Shown here: positions 35,090-43,759 of the stretch, in pieces
Layout: every line of letters begins with the position of its first letter
Numbering within the stretch: the first letter of the stretch is position 1
Source: Bacteroidia bacterium
GTDB taxonomy: Bacteria > Bacteroidota > Bacteroidia > Chitinophagales > Saprospiraceae
Length of the DNA stretch: 48,181 bases
Reading direction: 5' to 3'
NCBI GenBank assembly: GCA_030430845.1
Contig: JAUIKE010000048.1
Location: forward strand, 1 to 48,181
Program-made: the position numbers and the translations under genes
The notes under the pieces: model-generated
Told to the model about the DNA's origin: nothing
Seen by the model: only the letters and a program-made list of their open reading frames with translations
Databases searched by the model: none

Positions 35090-37915
35090 TCAATCTACGA
35101 GTAATCCTTGAGGACCCTTGATCTTTGGTGTTGGAAAATCATTCCAATTCATGATCGCATTAAACACATAATTGTGATCCCCATGATTCAGGTGACGATG
35201 TAGCGGATTGAAGCTGTACAAAACCACCCGTCCACCCTGATGCCTGGGTATATCCAATACCACGCCCTGCTTTTGCATCTGCTGCTGACCGGATACATAA
35301 CCGGTAAGCATAAATGGGCCGCCGGCATTTTTGGGTTTATCCATTTTTCCTTTCAATCGATCCGGGATCTGGGAGCCGTACTGAACCACGATCCAGTGCT
35401 CATATTGCTCAGGCACCGAATACATGGGGCCATTAGTACGAAATACGTGGTGTACATCCTCAAACCCATAAGCAATAGGGTGATCCCTACGAACCACCAT
35501 CGTTTGTACAGCCGAGCCTGGGGTATTAACGCCGCTACGAGAACTCACATTCCGGAGCAGGCCTGATTCGGTGGCCAGTTCACCTGCTCCTCCAAGAAGC
35601 ATGAGCGTTCCGCCCTCATTGAGGAAGGCTTCCAGGTTAGCCAGGCCTGCAAAGCCTATACCACCTGTAATATCCGGAGATTGGTCAATTTTTCCATGAC
35701 TCTTAAATTCGTCAGAAGGAGTAAATGGCTCCGGTCCGAACTTAGGGTCGCGACCGTGGACCATAGTTTTGAGCCCGCCTCTTTGGTGAGCCATGAGGAT
35801 TACATCGTATTTATTTTTCAGTTTACCCGCCTTAATAATATCGTCGTTGATGTAATCGAATTCAATACCCGCTTCTTTTAAGGAATAGCGTACCCAGCCG
35901 TCTGGTTGGGTGTAGGTCCAGTTATGATAAAGGGCCACGCGAGGTAAATCCAGTTCGTGCTTGGGGACATCTGGCATATTTCTGAAGGCCTTTACATCTA
36001 CCATGGCCTTTTTAGCCGCTTCAGTTAAGGGCCCTTCCAGTCCCCGGTCATTTTGAATGATCATAGATCCTGCCGGGAAGTGCTGATCGCCGATTGAAAA
36101 AGCTGTGTCGGCAGCATAAGCCGGATAACCTTTAATGGCATATCTCAGGCCGATCAAAGAATTGGCGCCGTCGTGGGGGATCACGAATACCCGGTTGCTT
36201 TGTTGTTCGGTTTCCAGGCTGACATCACCGTTTACTTGGTTAAAAGCAGTAGCCTTAAAAATATTTTTATCCTTGATTTCCCGGTAATCCACACGGTATA
36301 CCTTACCCAGAGTCCAGGAAACATCATCATAGGGGCGGTATTTGGAATCTTTCGGGAAAATAATGTCGGATAGTAAAGTACGAGCAAAGTTCGCATAAGG
36401 TTGATCCAGGCGAACGACAAAATCACCTTGCAGGATGGTATCTTTGTCAAGGTGAATATCAGCCGTTGCCCGATGCACCTCAATACCATGGTCCTGTAGC
36501 TGATTGATCAGGTAAGCGGTGCGATCCTTAGCTGCTTGTTGGGCAGGGATCACCCAGCCATAGGGAGCCTCGTTCATTCCCTTTTGATAGGAGTTAGCGC
36601 CTTTTTTCCAAAAATTAAACAAGAAGGTCTTCTTGTTTCTCGCCATAAGTGAAAGAGATGATAATACCCCTGATTGCATATAATTAGTGTTATTTCTCAT
36701 GGACCACATCACTTTCTCATCCGGAGGGAAGGCCCGATACCATTCGCGGCTGGTGCTTGGATTACCGGCAGCGTCTCTGCGACGGATCTCTCTTTCCATG
36801 GTTTTGGGTACGCTGTTGCCAAATGTTTCATAGAAGCGGCCAATGGAGTTATGATTGTTGGCGATCCAGACCAGATAGCCTGGATTCCAGCCGGTATAAA
36901 AAGCCCAGGTCCATACGCCGGGAAGTCCTTGCTTAGTCAATTCCGAGATTTCCCAATTGGCGATCCATTGCCATTCGTTCACCGCAATGGGGTCAACCAT
37001 CTCATTGTAAGGCCCCGTACCGGTAGATACATACAATAAAGGTACCGACTCGTGCAGGTCCAGGCCATATTGCGGATGCCATTGATGGAACATTTCGTTA
37101 TAAGCTTGTGTCAGGCGGAGGGTCATTTGAATACCGTCGCGGTTGTTATCGTGATAAGCATGATCACCCCAATAAGGAGCGGAGCGGCTGGGCATATGCT
37201 CAAGATCGTCATAATCTTTTAAGACCCGGTAGTACCAATCGACGATGCGGTCGCGCCCGTCCGGCTCCATGACGGGAATAATGGTCGTGATCACATTTTC
37301 GCGAATTTCTTTGATATCCGGGTGTTCGGAGACGGCCAGGCGGTAGGCCAGTTCCATGACCATTTCAGGCGGCCCCGTCTCAGTGGAGTGCAGGCCGGCA
37401 TTGATGGTCATGATCGGCTTGGCTTTCTCGCTGATCTCTACGGCTTGTTTTTCGTTGGTGCTTCGGGGATCAGAGAGTTGAGCAGTATAGGCGCGGTATT
37501 GATTCAGCTGGGCCAGCGTCGCCTCGTCGGCAATGACGAGCATAATCATCCGGCGTCCTTCCTCGGATAGGCCCAGTTCTTCAATGACTACCCTTGGAGA
37601 AGCTTTGGCCAATGCTTCCAGGTAATTATATTCGTCCGCCACCCGGGTTAGATGCCCTTCCGCTCCGATGATGTGGCCGAAAAAATCGCGAGGGGAAGGA
37701 ATAGTAGCATGTTCGGGAATGTAGCTGACGATGGGCGTGCAGTATCTTGCCTCAGTCGTATATTTGCGAATATCGGCGGTGGATTGCTGGTCGACTTTAT
37801 CCCATTGGGCGGCCGCCTCCCAGGAAGCGGCTTGTTCGGGACTCAGACTGTCGATTTGGCCCCAGGATTGGGAATAAAAACAGAGTAGCATACATAAGGT
37901 TAGTACTTTTTTCAT
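35090..37915 (-). CDS. Secreted M14-family zinc carboxypeptidase-like protein
   Basis: 941 residues with a signal peptide (1-20, QSWGQ). The zinc site is visible as His176 and Glu179 in GLHSTETGPPE (HxxE) and His288 in GLDLHESVPLLY. The large M14 domain covers residues about 60-420. The C-terminal part (about residues 660-940) resembles a GATase1-like/Rossmann domain (RVALYHNWTYTQPDGW, KYDVILMAHQRGG, GGTLMLLGGAGEL). This architecture is frequent in Bacteroidota secreted M14 proteins. It should remove or cut C-terminal residues of peptides in the periplasm. The catalytic Glu beyond the zinc ligands was not pinned down. Confidence 0.88.
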   Translation of the reverse strand: MKKVLTLCMLLCFYSQSWGQIDSLSPEQAASWEAAAQWDKVDQQSTADIRKYTTEARYCTPIVSYIPEHATIPSPRDFFGHIIGAEGHLTRVADEYNYLEALAKASPRVVIEELGLSEEGRRMIMLVIADEATLAQLNQYRAYTAQLSDPRSTNEKQAVEISEKAKPIMTINAGLHSTETGPPEMVMELAYRLAVSEHPDIKEIRENVITTIIPVMEPDGRDRIVDWYYRVLKDYDDLEHMPSRSAPYWGDHAYHDNNRDGIQMTLRLTQAYNEMFHQWHPQYGLDLHESVPLLYVSTGTGPYNEMVDPIAVNEWQWIANWEISELTKQGLPGVWTWAFYTGWNPGYLVWIANNHNSIGRFYETFGNSVPKTMEREIRRRDAAGNPSTSREWYRAFPPDEKVMWSMRNNTNYMQSGVLSSLSLMARNKKTFLFNFWKKGANSYQKGMNEAPYGWVIPAQQAAKDRTAYLINQLQDHGIEVHRATADIHLDKDTILQGDFVVRLDQPYANFARTLLSDIIFPKDSKYRPYDDVSWTLGKVYRVDYREIKDKNIFKATAFNQVNGDVSLETEQQSNRVFVIPHDGANSLIGLRYAIKGYPAYAADTAFSIGDQHFPAGSMIIQNDRGLEGPLTEAAKKAMVDVKAFRNMPDVPKHELDLPRVALYHNWTYTQPDGWVRYSLKEAGIEFDYINDDIIKAGKLKNKYDVILMAHQRGGLKTMVHGRDPKFGPEPFTPSDEFKSHGKIDQSPDITGGIGFAGLANLEAFLNEGGTLMLLGGAGELATESGLLRNVSSRSGVNTPGSAVQTMVVRRDHPIAYGFEDVHHVFRTNGPMYSVPEQYEHWIVVQYGSQIPDRLKGKMDKPKNAGGPFMLTGYVSGQQQMQKQGVVLDIPRHQGGRVVLYSFNPLHRHLNHGDHNYVFNAIMNWNDFPTPKIKGPQGLLVD

Positions 37916-37967
37916 TTTGCTGTGATTAGTGAAAGTTTGAAAGTAATGGTGAGAGAAAGATAGTGAA

Positions 37968-38035
37968 TATTTGTAAGAGGAAATCGGGACATGTCATGTC
38001 TAGACATGACATGTCCCGATTTCCTCTTACAAATA
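37968..38035. repeat. 68-bp perfect palindrome with GACATGTC boxes
   Basis: The arms 37968-38001 and 38002-38035 are exact reverse complements with no loop. The inner part contains the self-complementary octamer GACATGTC on each side of a central CTAG. It lies between the divergent M14 and MsrA genes. Confidence 0.9.
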
Positions 38036-38059
38036 AGGCAGAATTTCAAGGTAACAAGC

Positions 38060-38092
38060 ACATGACATGTCTTAGACATGACATGTCCCGAT
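38060..38092. promoter_or_regulatory. Second GACATGTC pair, candidate operator
   Basis: Two more GACATGTC octamers lie here. The 20 bases at 38073-38092 repeat 38001-38020 exactly. This puts four copies in about 100 bp of the M14/msrA divergent region, as expected for a dimeric regulator, though the palindrome alone could also explain them. Confidence 0.45.
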
Positions 38093-38167
38093 AATAAATT
38101 CTCTTATTTTCTAACCTTTAAGCGGAAAATCAGGTTATAATAATTTAGCAGAACAAAAACAACGTTT

Positions 38168-38842
38168 ATGATCCGATACACTATGGTTTTGACGCTCTTT
38201 ATGAGCCTTTTCGTTTTGTCTTGCAACGGCCAGCAGCCGGGCGAAGCTTCTGATGTACAAAAAATCAGTGATTATGTAGCCGGGAAGGGTTACGAAAAAT
38301 ATGAAGTGGCCACTTTTGCTGGCGGATGCTTTTGGTGTACCGAAGCTTCTTTCGAGCGTATTGAAGGAGTGGTGGATGTAATCAGTGGATATTCCGGAGG
38401 GGAAAAAGACTACCCGACCTATAAAATGGTGAGCTATGGCCAGACCAAGCATGCCGAGGCCATCCAGATTTTCTATGATCCGGCGGTGATCAGCTTCGAC
38501 AAATTACTGGAGATCTTTTTCGTGGCGCATGATCCAACAACACTCAACAGACAGGGGCCGGATGTAGGTCCCCAGTATCGTTCTGAGATCTTTTATCACG
38601 ATCAAACTCAGAAAGAAAAAGCAAAGGCTTACATGAAAAAACTGGATGCTTCCGGTAAGTTTAAAGATTCCATCGTAACTAAATTGTCGAAATACGAAGA
38701 ATTTTGGACTGCGGAGGGCTATCATCAGGATTATTATGAGCATAATCCGCAAAATCCTTATATCCAAAGAGTTAGTCGCCCAAAAGTAGAGAAAGTGATG
38801 AAGGTTTTTGCCGATATTTTAAAGAAAAAGTACCAAAAATAG
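38168..38842 (+). CDS. msrA: Peptide-methionine (S)-S-oxide reductase, lipoprotein form
   Basis: 224 residues. The signal peptide has a lipobox (VLSC, Cys19), so this MsrA acts in the envelope. The hallmark GGCFWCTE gives catalytic Cys54 and Cys57, and SGYSGG and FFVAHDPTTLNRQGPD are also family-typical. It reduces methionine-S-sulfoxide in oxidised proteins. No MsrB domain is fused or adjacent. The upstream palindrome with GACATGTC boxes could regulate it together with the divergent M14 gene. Confidence 0.95.
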   Translation: MIRYTMVLTLFMSLFVLSCNGQQPGEASDVQKISDYVAGKGYEKYEVATFAGGCFWCTEASFERIEGVVDVISGYSGGEKDYPTYKMVSYGQTKHAEAIQIFYDPAVISFDKLLEIFFVAHDPTTLNRQGPDVGPQYRSEIFYHDQTQKEKAKAYMKKLDASGKFKDSIVTKLSKYEEFWTAEGYHQDYYEHNPQNPYIQRVSRPKVEKVMKVFADILKKKYQK

Positions 38843-38846
38843 GGTA

Positions 38847-38874
38847 GGAGAGGCCGCCGTCAGGTGGCCTCTCC
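38847..38874 (+). terminator. Terminator-like hairpin after msrA
   Basis: GGAGAGGCCGCC (38847-38858) pairs with GGTGGCCTCTCC (38863-38874) around GTCA with one G:U. The following T tract is weak. Confidence 0.6.
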
Positions 38875-39079
38875 TTGACTTAGAATAATATCTCCTTTAT
38901 ATTTGTCGTTATTAGAAAACACGCTTTACACACTTAATCTTAGTTGGTCTATCCTGGACGTTATGCTTTGCATAGCAGGTAATAGAAATGAGTAAAAAAA
39001 AGAAGAGCATCTCTCAATTTTTTTGCCAGATGCATTCTTGTACAGCTTAGTTTCTATTTTTTAACCAAAGCTTGCAATC

Positions 39080-39592
39080 ATGTCACAGGAAGATTTTTGC
39101 AACAGAATTCTAAGACTGTATCAACCACTTTTTGCTTTTGCACTCAAATTAACGCGCGATCAGAATGACGCGAAGGACTTAGTGCAGGAGACTACTTTCC
39201 GTGCAATACAATACCGCAACAAATATCGGAACGATACCAACTTCAAAGGTTGGATCACGACCATTATGTACAATCAGTTTTTGACGAACAAAAAAAGAAA
39301 GACTCGTCGAAATACGATCGAAGCTCCTATGGATGACTTCTTGTTCGCCATTGAAAGTAAAACCGTAGATGGTCAGGCGGAGGAAAATATGTTCATCAAA
39401 GATGTGATGGATATGCTGAGTCAGTTGTCCAAAACCTGCCGCATTCCATTTTTAATGTATTACCAGGGCTATCCGTATCGCGAAATTTCGGAGAAGTTGG
39501 GTATTCCGCTGGGAACGGTGAAAAGTCGGATCAGCTTTGCCCGTACTAATTTGAGAAGGATGATCGGAGAGCAAGGGTACCAGTTTAAATAA
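39080..39592 (+). CDS. ECF-type RNA polymerase sigma factor
   Basis: 170 residues. Region 2 spans about residues 10-80 (YQPLFAFALKLTRDQNDAKD, LVQETTFRAIQ, FKGWITTIMYNQFLTNKKRK), and region 4 about 112-165 (FLMYYQGYPYREISEKLGIP, LGTVKSRISFARTNLRRM). Complete and of normal length. No anti-sigma gene is adjacent: the next gene is convergent and encodes a small secreted protein. The 237 bases upstream should hold its promoter. Confidence 0.93.
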   Translation: MSQEDFCNRILRLYQPLFAFALKLTRDQNDAKDLVQETTFRAIQYRNKYRNDTNFKGWITTIMYNQFLTNKKRKTRRNTIEAPMDDFLFAIESKTVDGQAEENMFIKDVMDMLSQLSKTCRIPFLMYYQGYPYREISEKLGIPLGTVKSRISFARTNLRRMIGEQGYQFK

Positions 39593-39633
39593 AAAAAGAT
39601 CAGCCCCGCCCGGGGCTGATCTTTTTTTATTTA
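39586..39633. terminator. Bidirectional 23-bp perfect-stem terminator
   Basis: Arms 39586-39608 and 39611-39633 are exact reverse complements with a 2-base centre, and A7/T7 tracts lie within the arms. It includes the stop codons of both convergent genes (sigma factor and small secreted protein). Confidence 0.9.
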
Positions 39634-40122
39634 TTCTTCTAAGGCAGCATTCGCCAAACCAATCTGGCTGAGTAAATGCTGGTAATCTAATTCGGAGAAA
39701 TATTCGGGTACTTTCAAATTCATGCTGATGTAATACCCATCTCTCATTCGAATTTCAAAGTATTTTCTTTCTTTATTAATAATCGACTCAACGATGGCGA
39801 ACTCAGGCTCGATCTTGGCATTGAGCAGTCGATTGGAAGGATGCATGGTCAGGATCTCTTCAAACTTAAAGTAATAGATATCCTTGGTCGTCCAGTCATT
39901 GATGTTCGTTATCCCTAAGATCTCTAATTGTATATCTCCACTTGCGGAAGATAGTACTACACCTTCTCCATTATTCAGATCTGTTTTTTTATTAAAAAGA
40001 GACTCCGGATAGTGGATGCAAAAGTCAAATTGCTGATTACAGTAAGAGGCTAATTCTCCCGATTGAGCCGTGATGGCAAAGGAAAGAAAGAACAGTGCAT
40101 TAAATAATAAGTAGCTTCTCAT
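39631..40122 (-). CDS. Small secreted protein of unknown function
   Basis: 163 residues from the ATG at 40122. The frame is open to an ATG at 40281, but that upstream 53-residue part is basic and phenylalanine-rich with no domain. The ATG at 40122 opens a clean signal peptide (MRSYLLFNALFFLSFAITAQ), which decides the start. The mature protein has two Cys (SYCNQQFDFCIHYPESLF) and an alpha/beta pattern. No family recognised. It may be periplasmic. Confidence 0.65.
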   Translation of the reverse strand: MRSYLLFNALFFLSFAITAQSGELASYCNQQFDFCIHYPESLFNKKTDLNNGEGVVLSSASGDIQLEILGITNINDWTTKDIYYFKFEEILTMHPSNRLLNAKIEPEFAIVESIINKERKYFEIRMRDGYYISMNLKVPEYFSELDYQHLLSQIGLANAALEE

Positions 40123-40715
40123 TTTGGTTGTTTTGGTGAAACAATAGTGTAAAGTGTTTGAAGTCAGTGTTTTATAATAGAACTCTTGCTGGCTGAAAAA
40201 TGTTCGGCCGAAAAAAAACAGAAAAAAATAAAAAAGCCGTCGAACCGATGGCCGGGCTGAAAGATTAAATAGATGTAACAATCATGAGCGCCCTTGCTTT
40301 TAGTTTAGAACCTTTAGAACGTACTTGTGTGTAGGAGGAATCAAATCCTCCTCCTACACTGTACCTTAAGCAATTTAGATGATTTTGTCACCCCCGGCGG
40401 CAAATGCAGTGGTTAGCATTGGCTATGACCAGTGAGTGGATGAAAAAATTGCTCAACCGTATAATTCCAGGTTTATGGGATTATATATAGGTTCAATTAG
40501 GTCAATCATTGTGACATTTGAAAATGATGTAGAATAAGGGAAAGTGCTTCGGCACTTTCCTTTTTTTTATTTCCTCAATAATAAACGTCTTTTTTACGGT
40601 TAAAAATATTATATTGCGTTGAGATAATTTTAATCTGCTGATTATTTTACATCTTGTTCGATTATCGGAAGGTTTTATTATTTTCGATCATCGCAAACGT
40701 AAACAAACGACATCC
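40123..40715. other. 593-bp intergenic region with structured elements and an orphan terminator
   Basis: GTGTAGGAGGA (40329-40339) pairs with TCCTCCTACAC (40349-40359). Further on is a 28-codon frame at 40404-40490 (MQWLALAMTSEWMKKLLNRI start) without a ribosome-binding site. A very good intrinsic terminator follows at 40539-40568. No gene precedes it on this strand for over 900 bp, so an unannotated small RNA or small protein is likely. The promoter of the symporter should lie in 40570-40715. Confidence 0.5.
40539..40568 (+). terminator. Strong UUCG-loop terminator without an obvious gene
   Basis: GGAAAGTGC (40539-40547), loop TTCG (40548-40551), GCACTTTCC (40552-40560), then eight T. UUCG tetraloops are unusually stable. 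Confidence 0.85.
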
Positions 40716-42413
40716 ATGGGAAATTTTACGACACTTGATTACGCCATATTTATCATTTACGGGATCGTCATTTTGTCGATCGGACTGTGGGTTTCCCGTA
40801 CCAAAAAAGGAGAAACCAAAACCGCAGAGGACTACTTCCTGGCGGGAAAATCACTGCCCTGGTGGGCCATCGGTGCCTCTTTGATCGCCGCCAATATTTC
40901 TGCTGAGCAGTTCATCGGTATGTCGGGCTCCGGCTTTGCCATCGGCCTGGCCATTGCATCCTATGAGTGGATGGCAGCCATTACCCTGATCATCGTAGGT
41001 AAATACTTCCTCCCGATTTTTATCGAAAAGAAATTATATACCATACCGGAGTTTGTGGAGCAGCGCTTCAGCACCAACCTCAAAACCATCCTGGCCGTCT
41101 TCTGGATCGGCTTGTATGTTTTTGTGAACCTGACTTCAGTATTGTACCTGGGTGCTAAGGCGCTCGATACCATCGTCGGCTCCGGCGACGGCTCGATTGT
41201 GATGTACAGCATTGTCGGACTGGCCTTGTTCGCAGCCTCTTACTCACTTTGGGGCGGCCTGGCTTCCGTAGCCTGGACCGATGTAATTCAGGTAGCGTTG
41301 CTGGTCGTAGGTGGTTTGATCACCACTTTTTTGGCGCTGGATGCAGTTACCCCAGAAGGAGGGATTTTTAACGGATTCCGCTATGTGTATGAGACGGTGC
41401 CCGAAAAGTTTTCTATGATCCTCTCGAAAGGGGAGATCTTTACGCCGAACGATCGAGACGCCTGGTTTGACCTGCCCGGCCTGGCTGTTTTAGTCGGCGG
41501 TATGTGGGTGGCCAACCTGTATTACTGGGGCTTTAACCAGTACATCATTCAGCGGACGCTGGCGGCCAAGAGCTTAAAGGAATCGCAGAAGGGGATTGCC
41601 TTCGCTGCTTACCTGAAACTGATCATTCCTTTAATCGTGGTGATTCCCGGAATCATCGCCTATGTTATGAACCTGGATGAAAACGGGGAACTGGTAAAGG
41701 CTTCGCTGGACCCTAACTTCCTTAACGGCGAGAATGTCGTGAACGACAATGCCGCGCCCTGGCTGATCGACCGTTTCGTACCGGCCGGCCTGAAGGGCTT
41801 GGTGGTAGCGGCTCTGGCAGCGGCCATCGTGTCTTCCCTTGCCTCTATGCTGAATTCAACCTCTACGATCTTCACCATGGACATCTACAAGCCTTACATC
41901 AACAAAGGCGCTTCCGAAACACAGATGGTTACTACTGGTAGAATTACCGTAGCTGTAGCTTTGGTAGTCGCCGTTCTGATCGCTCCTCAATTGGGCAATC
42001 TCGGACAGGTATTCCAGTACATTCAGGAGTATACCGGCGTAGTGAGCCCGGGTATCCTGGCCGTCTTCCTGATGGGCTTGTTCTGGAAAAAGGCGACCAA
42101 TAAAGCAGCTATTTGGGGGGTGGTGCTTTCTATCCCGATCGCGATGTATTTTAAGGTAGCTCCGAAGGGATGGCTAGAGGGCAGTTCCCTGGAAAGCTTG
42201 TTTATCAACTGGCCGTTCATGCACCAGATGTTCGCTACTTGCTTATTGAGCATCGGCATCATCATCGGCTTGAGCTTACTGGAAGGAAAAGGTAAGGATG
42301 ATCCGAAGGGTATTAAGCATAGCAAGAAGACCTTCGCGACTGATCCGGTATTTAATATTAGTGCCTTTGGTATTATTTTGATATTGGTGGCGTTGTATGC
42401 ATTGTTCTGGTAG
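40716..42413 (+). CDS. Sodium/solute symporter (SSS family, SGLT-like)
   Basis: 565 residues with about 14 hydrophobic helices. The start TLDYAIFIIYGIVILSIGLW and the motifs EDYFLAGKSLPWWAIGASLI, AANISAEQFIGMSG and YTIPEFVEQRF are classical for SSS sugar transporters. So is NLYYWGFNQYIIQRTLAAKS, which resembles vSGLT. It moves a sugar or similar solute into the cell with sodium. No metabolic gene is next to it, so the substrate is not indicated. The terminator follows the stop directly. Confidence 0.9.
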   Translation: MGNFTTLDYAIFIIYGIVILSIGLWVSRTKKGETKTAEDYFLAGKSLPWWAIGASLIAANISAEQFIGMSGSGFAIGLAIASYEWMAAITLIIVGKYFLPIFIEKKLYTIPEFVEQRFSTNLKTILAVFWIGLYVFVNLTSVLYLGAKALDTIVGSGDGSIVMYSIVGLALFAASYSLWGGLASVAWTDVIQVALLVVGGLITTFLALDAVTPEGGIFNGFRYVYETVPEKFSMILSKGEIFTPNDRDAWFDLPGLAVLVGGMWVANLYYWGFNQYIIQRTLAAKSLKESQKGIAFAAYLKLIIPLIVVIPGIIAYVMNLDENGELVKASLDPNFLNGENVVNDNAAPWLIDRFVPAGLKGLVVAALAAAIVSSLASMLNSTSTIFTMDIYKPYINKGASETQMVTTGRITVAVALVVAVLIAPQLGNLGQVFQYIQEYTGVVSPGILAVFLMGLFWKKATNKAAIWGVVLSIPIAMYFKVAPKGWLEGSSLESLFINWPFMHQMFATCLLSIGIIIGLSLLEGKGKDDPKGIKHSKKTFATDPVFNISAFGIILILVALYALFW

Positions 42414-42456
42414 TAAAAGAGGAGTTATTCCTGGAAAGGGAATAACTCCTCTTTTA
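42414..42456 (+). terminator. 18-bp perfect-stem terminator of the symporter gene
   Basis: TAAAAGAGGAGTTATTCC (42414-42431) pairs exactly with 42439-42456 around a 7-base loop. It starts immediately after the stop codon. Confidence 0.85.
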
Positions 42457-42506
42457 TTTATGTTGTCCTTTTGTCTTGATACAAAAGGACCAAAAAATCA
42501 AGACTG

Positions 42507-42632
42507 TATTCAAATCTTAACGCCATTTGCAGGTTCCAAATCCTAAAATGAATAAACTCCCCCGACTACGTCGGGATCAGACAATATTCATTTTTTAACG
42601 TATTTGAAACCTGCAAATGGCTAATTTGAATA
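42507..42632. repeat. 126-bp imperfect palindromic element
   Basis: The outer arms TATTCAAAT/ATTTGAATA, the inner CCATTTGCAGGTT against AACCTGCAAATGG, and the centre CCCGACTACGTCGGG all fold on one axis. It resembles a small palindromic mobile element. It is preceded at 42470-42505 by a TTGTCTTGATACAAAAGGAC sequence of a type common near Bacteroidota genes. Confidence 0.65.
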
Positions 42633-42748
42633 AGGTCGGATAGAATAGATTTGCAGAAAATATAGATGCTTCTCAGATCAAGAATGACCAGCCATTAGGA
42701 GTGAGCTTTATGGTTTTTTATCGTTCCGTAGGAACGGACTATCAAAAG

Positions 42749-42875
42749 CCCCAGGCTTCAGACTGGGGTTTGAAATAGGGTTTTATGTAAAGCGCCCCAT
42801 CAGGGCAGAATGATGCTGCCCTGATGGGGCGTTGAATATGGTATCCTGCTTTGTTCCCCAGTCTGAAGCCTGGGG
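42749..42875. repeat. 127-bp nested inverted repeat
   Basis: The outer arms 42749-42768 and 42856-42875 are perfect over 20 bases (CCCCAGGCTTCAGACTGGGG). Inside, 42793-42808 and 42816-42831 pair perfectly over 16 bases around AATGATG. Each outer arm is also self-complementary in part. It lies directly upstream of the first FGE-fold gene, which starts at 42964. Confidence 0.8.
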
Positions 42876-42963
42876 TTATTAATAGATCCTGCCTATGGCA
42901 GGTATTATTTCGGGATAACCATAAATATTTTTTTATTTTAAAGGCATCATCTAAACTTTCAAC

Positions 42964-43758
42964 ATGCCCCAATCTTCAGCTTCGAATATCCTTAACCATC
43001 CCCACCTCCAAATGATTCATGTGGAGGGCGGTACCTTTTGGATGGGGGACGATGAATCTGATGATAATTATGAAAAACCAGCTCATAAGGTTTCCCTCTC
43101 TTCCTTTTACTTGGGGCAATACCCGGTCACCAATGAGCAATTTATTCCTTTTTTGAATGAGTTGGGTAACCAAGTAGAAGGTGGCCGAACTTGGGTAAAT
43201 TTTGAAGGAAGTTATTTGGGAGCCAGGTGCGGTATTATGGAAAATGCTGGAACCTTTGAATGTATTCCCGGCCTGGAACAGCATCCCATGATCTACGTCA
43301 GCTGGTATGGCGCCCAGTCCTATTGTAAGTGGTTGAGTGACAAAACCGGAAAAAACTACCGCCTGCCCAGCGAAGCGGAGTGGGAATATGCAGCCAGGGG
43401 AGGTAAACATAAAAGCCCGTTTATTTATTCAGGTAGTAATCACCTGAATGAGGTAGGATGGTATGATGTGAATAGCCACAGAGAGACAAAACGGGTAGGC
43501 ATGAAACTTCCTAATCAATTGGGCCTTTACGATATGAGCGGTAATGTGTATGAATGGTGTGCCGATCACTGGCATGAAAATTATGATGGCGCGCCTGATG
43601 ACGGTTCTGCTTGGACTACAGGAGGAGAAGACAGGGGCCGAGTGGTTCGTGGCGGGTCTTGGTTCAACGATGGTAACGACTGCCGCGTGTCGGATCGCTT
43701 CAGGTACTTCACCTATAGCAGGAACAACTTTATTGGGTTTCGAGTGGCCCGGTCGTAG
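42964..43758 (+). CDS. FGE-fold (C-type-lectin-like) protein 1 with DGR-type variable C-terminus
   Basis: 264 residues. Residues about 16-260 are an FGE/SUMF1-type domain (MIHVEGGTFWMGDDE, YLGQYPVTNEQF, RLPSEAEWEYAARGG at 133-147, YDMSGNVYEWCADHW, RVVRGGSW, IGFRVAR). There is no signal peptide, so it is cytoplasmic unless exported otherwise. True FGE needs two active-site cysteines; in RGGSWFNDGNDCR only the second is present and the first is Asn235, so formylglycine synthesis is unlikely. Residues 234-256 form a hypervariable patch, as in DGR-diversified lectin-fold receptors. A ligand- or prey-binding sensor is the best guess. It is followed by a paralogue and the Roco-CHAT gene on the same strand. 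Confidence 0.85.
   Translation: MPQSSASNILNHPHLQMIHVEGGTFWMGDDESDDNYEKPAHKVSLSSFYLGQYPVTNEQFIPFLNELGNQVEGGRTWVNFEGSYLGARCGIMENAGTFECIPGLEQHPMIYVSWYGAQSYCKWLSDKTGKNYRLPSEAEWEYAARGGKHKSPFIYSGSNHLNEVGWYDVNSHRETKRVGMKLPNQLGLYDMSGNVYEWCADHWHENYDGAPDDGSAWTTGGEDRGRVVRGGSWFNDGNDCRVSDRFRYFTYSRNNFIGFRVARS
43663..43731 (+). other. Candidate DGR variable region VR1
   Basis: This is the 23-codon core at the C-terminal end of FGE-fold protein 1. Compared with VR2, 12 codons differ, by 19 bases, all at codon positions 1 or 2. Identical blocks lie before (43636-43658), inside (43681-43704) and after (43732-43753) the variable codons. Variable codons end in C, T or G on both sides, as expected if a template with AAC, AAT or AGG codons were copied with adenine mutagenesis. 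Confidence 0.8.
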
Positions 43759-43759
43759 C

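Noticed and set aside
40123..40281. Upstream extension of the small secreted protein
   Set aside because: It would hide the signal peptide that starts at 40122, and the extra residues are not protein-like.
40404..40490. 28-codon frame as a real gene
   Set aside because: No ribosome-binding site and no family; kept only as a possibility in the intergenic entry.
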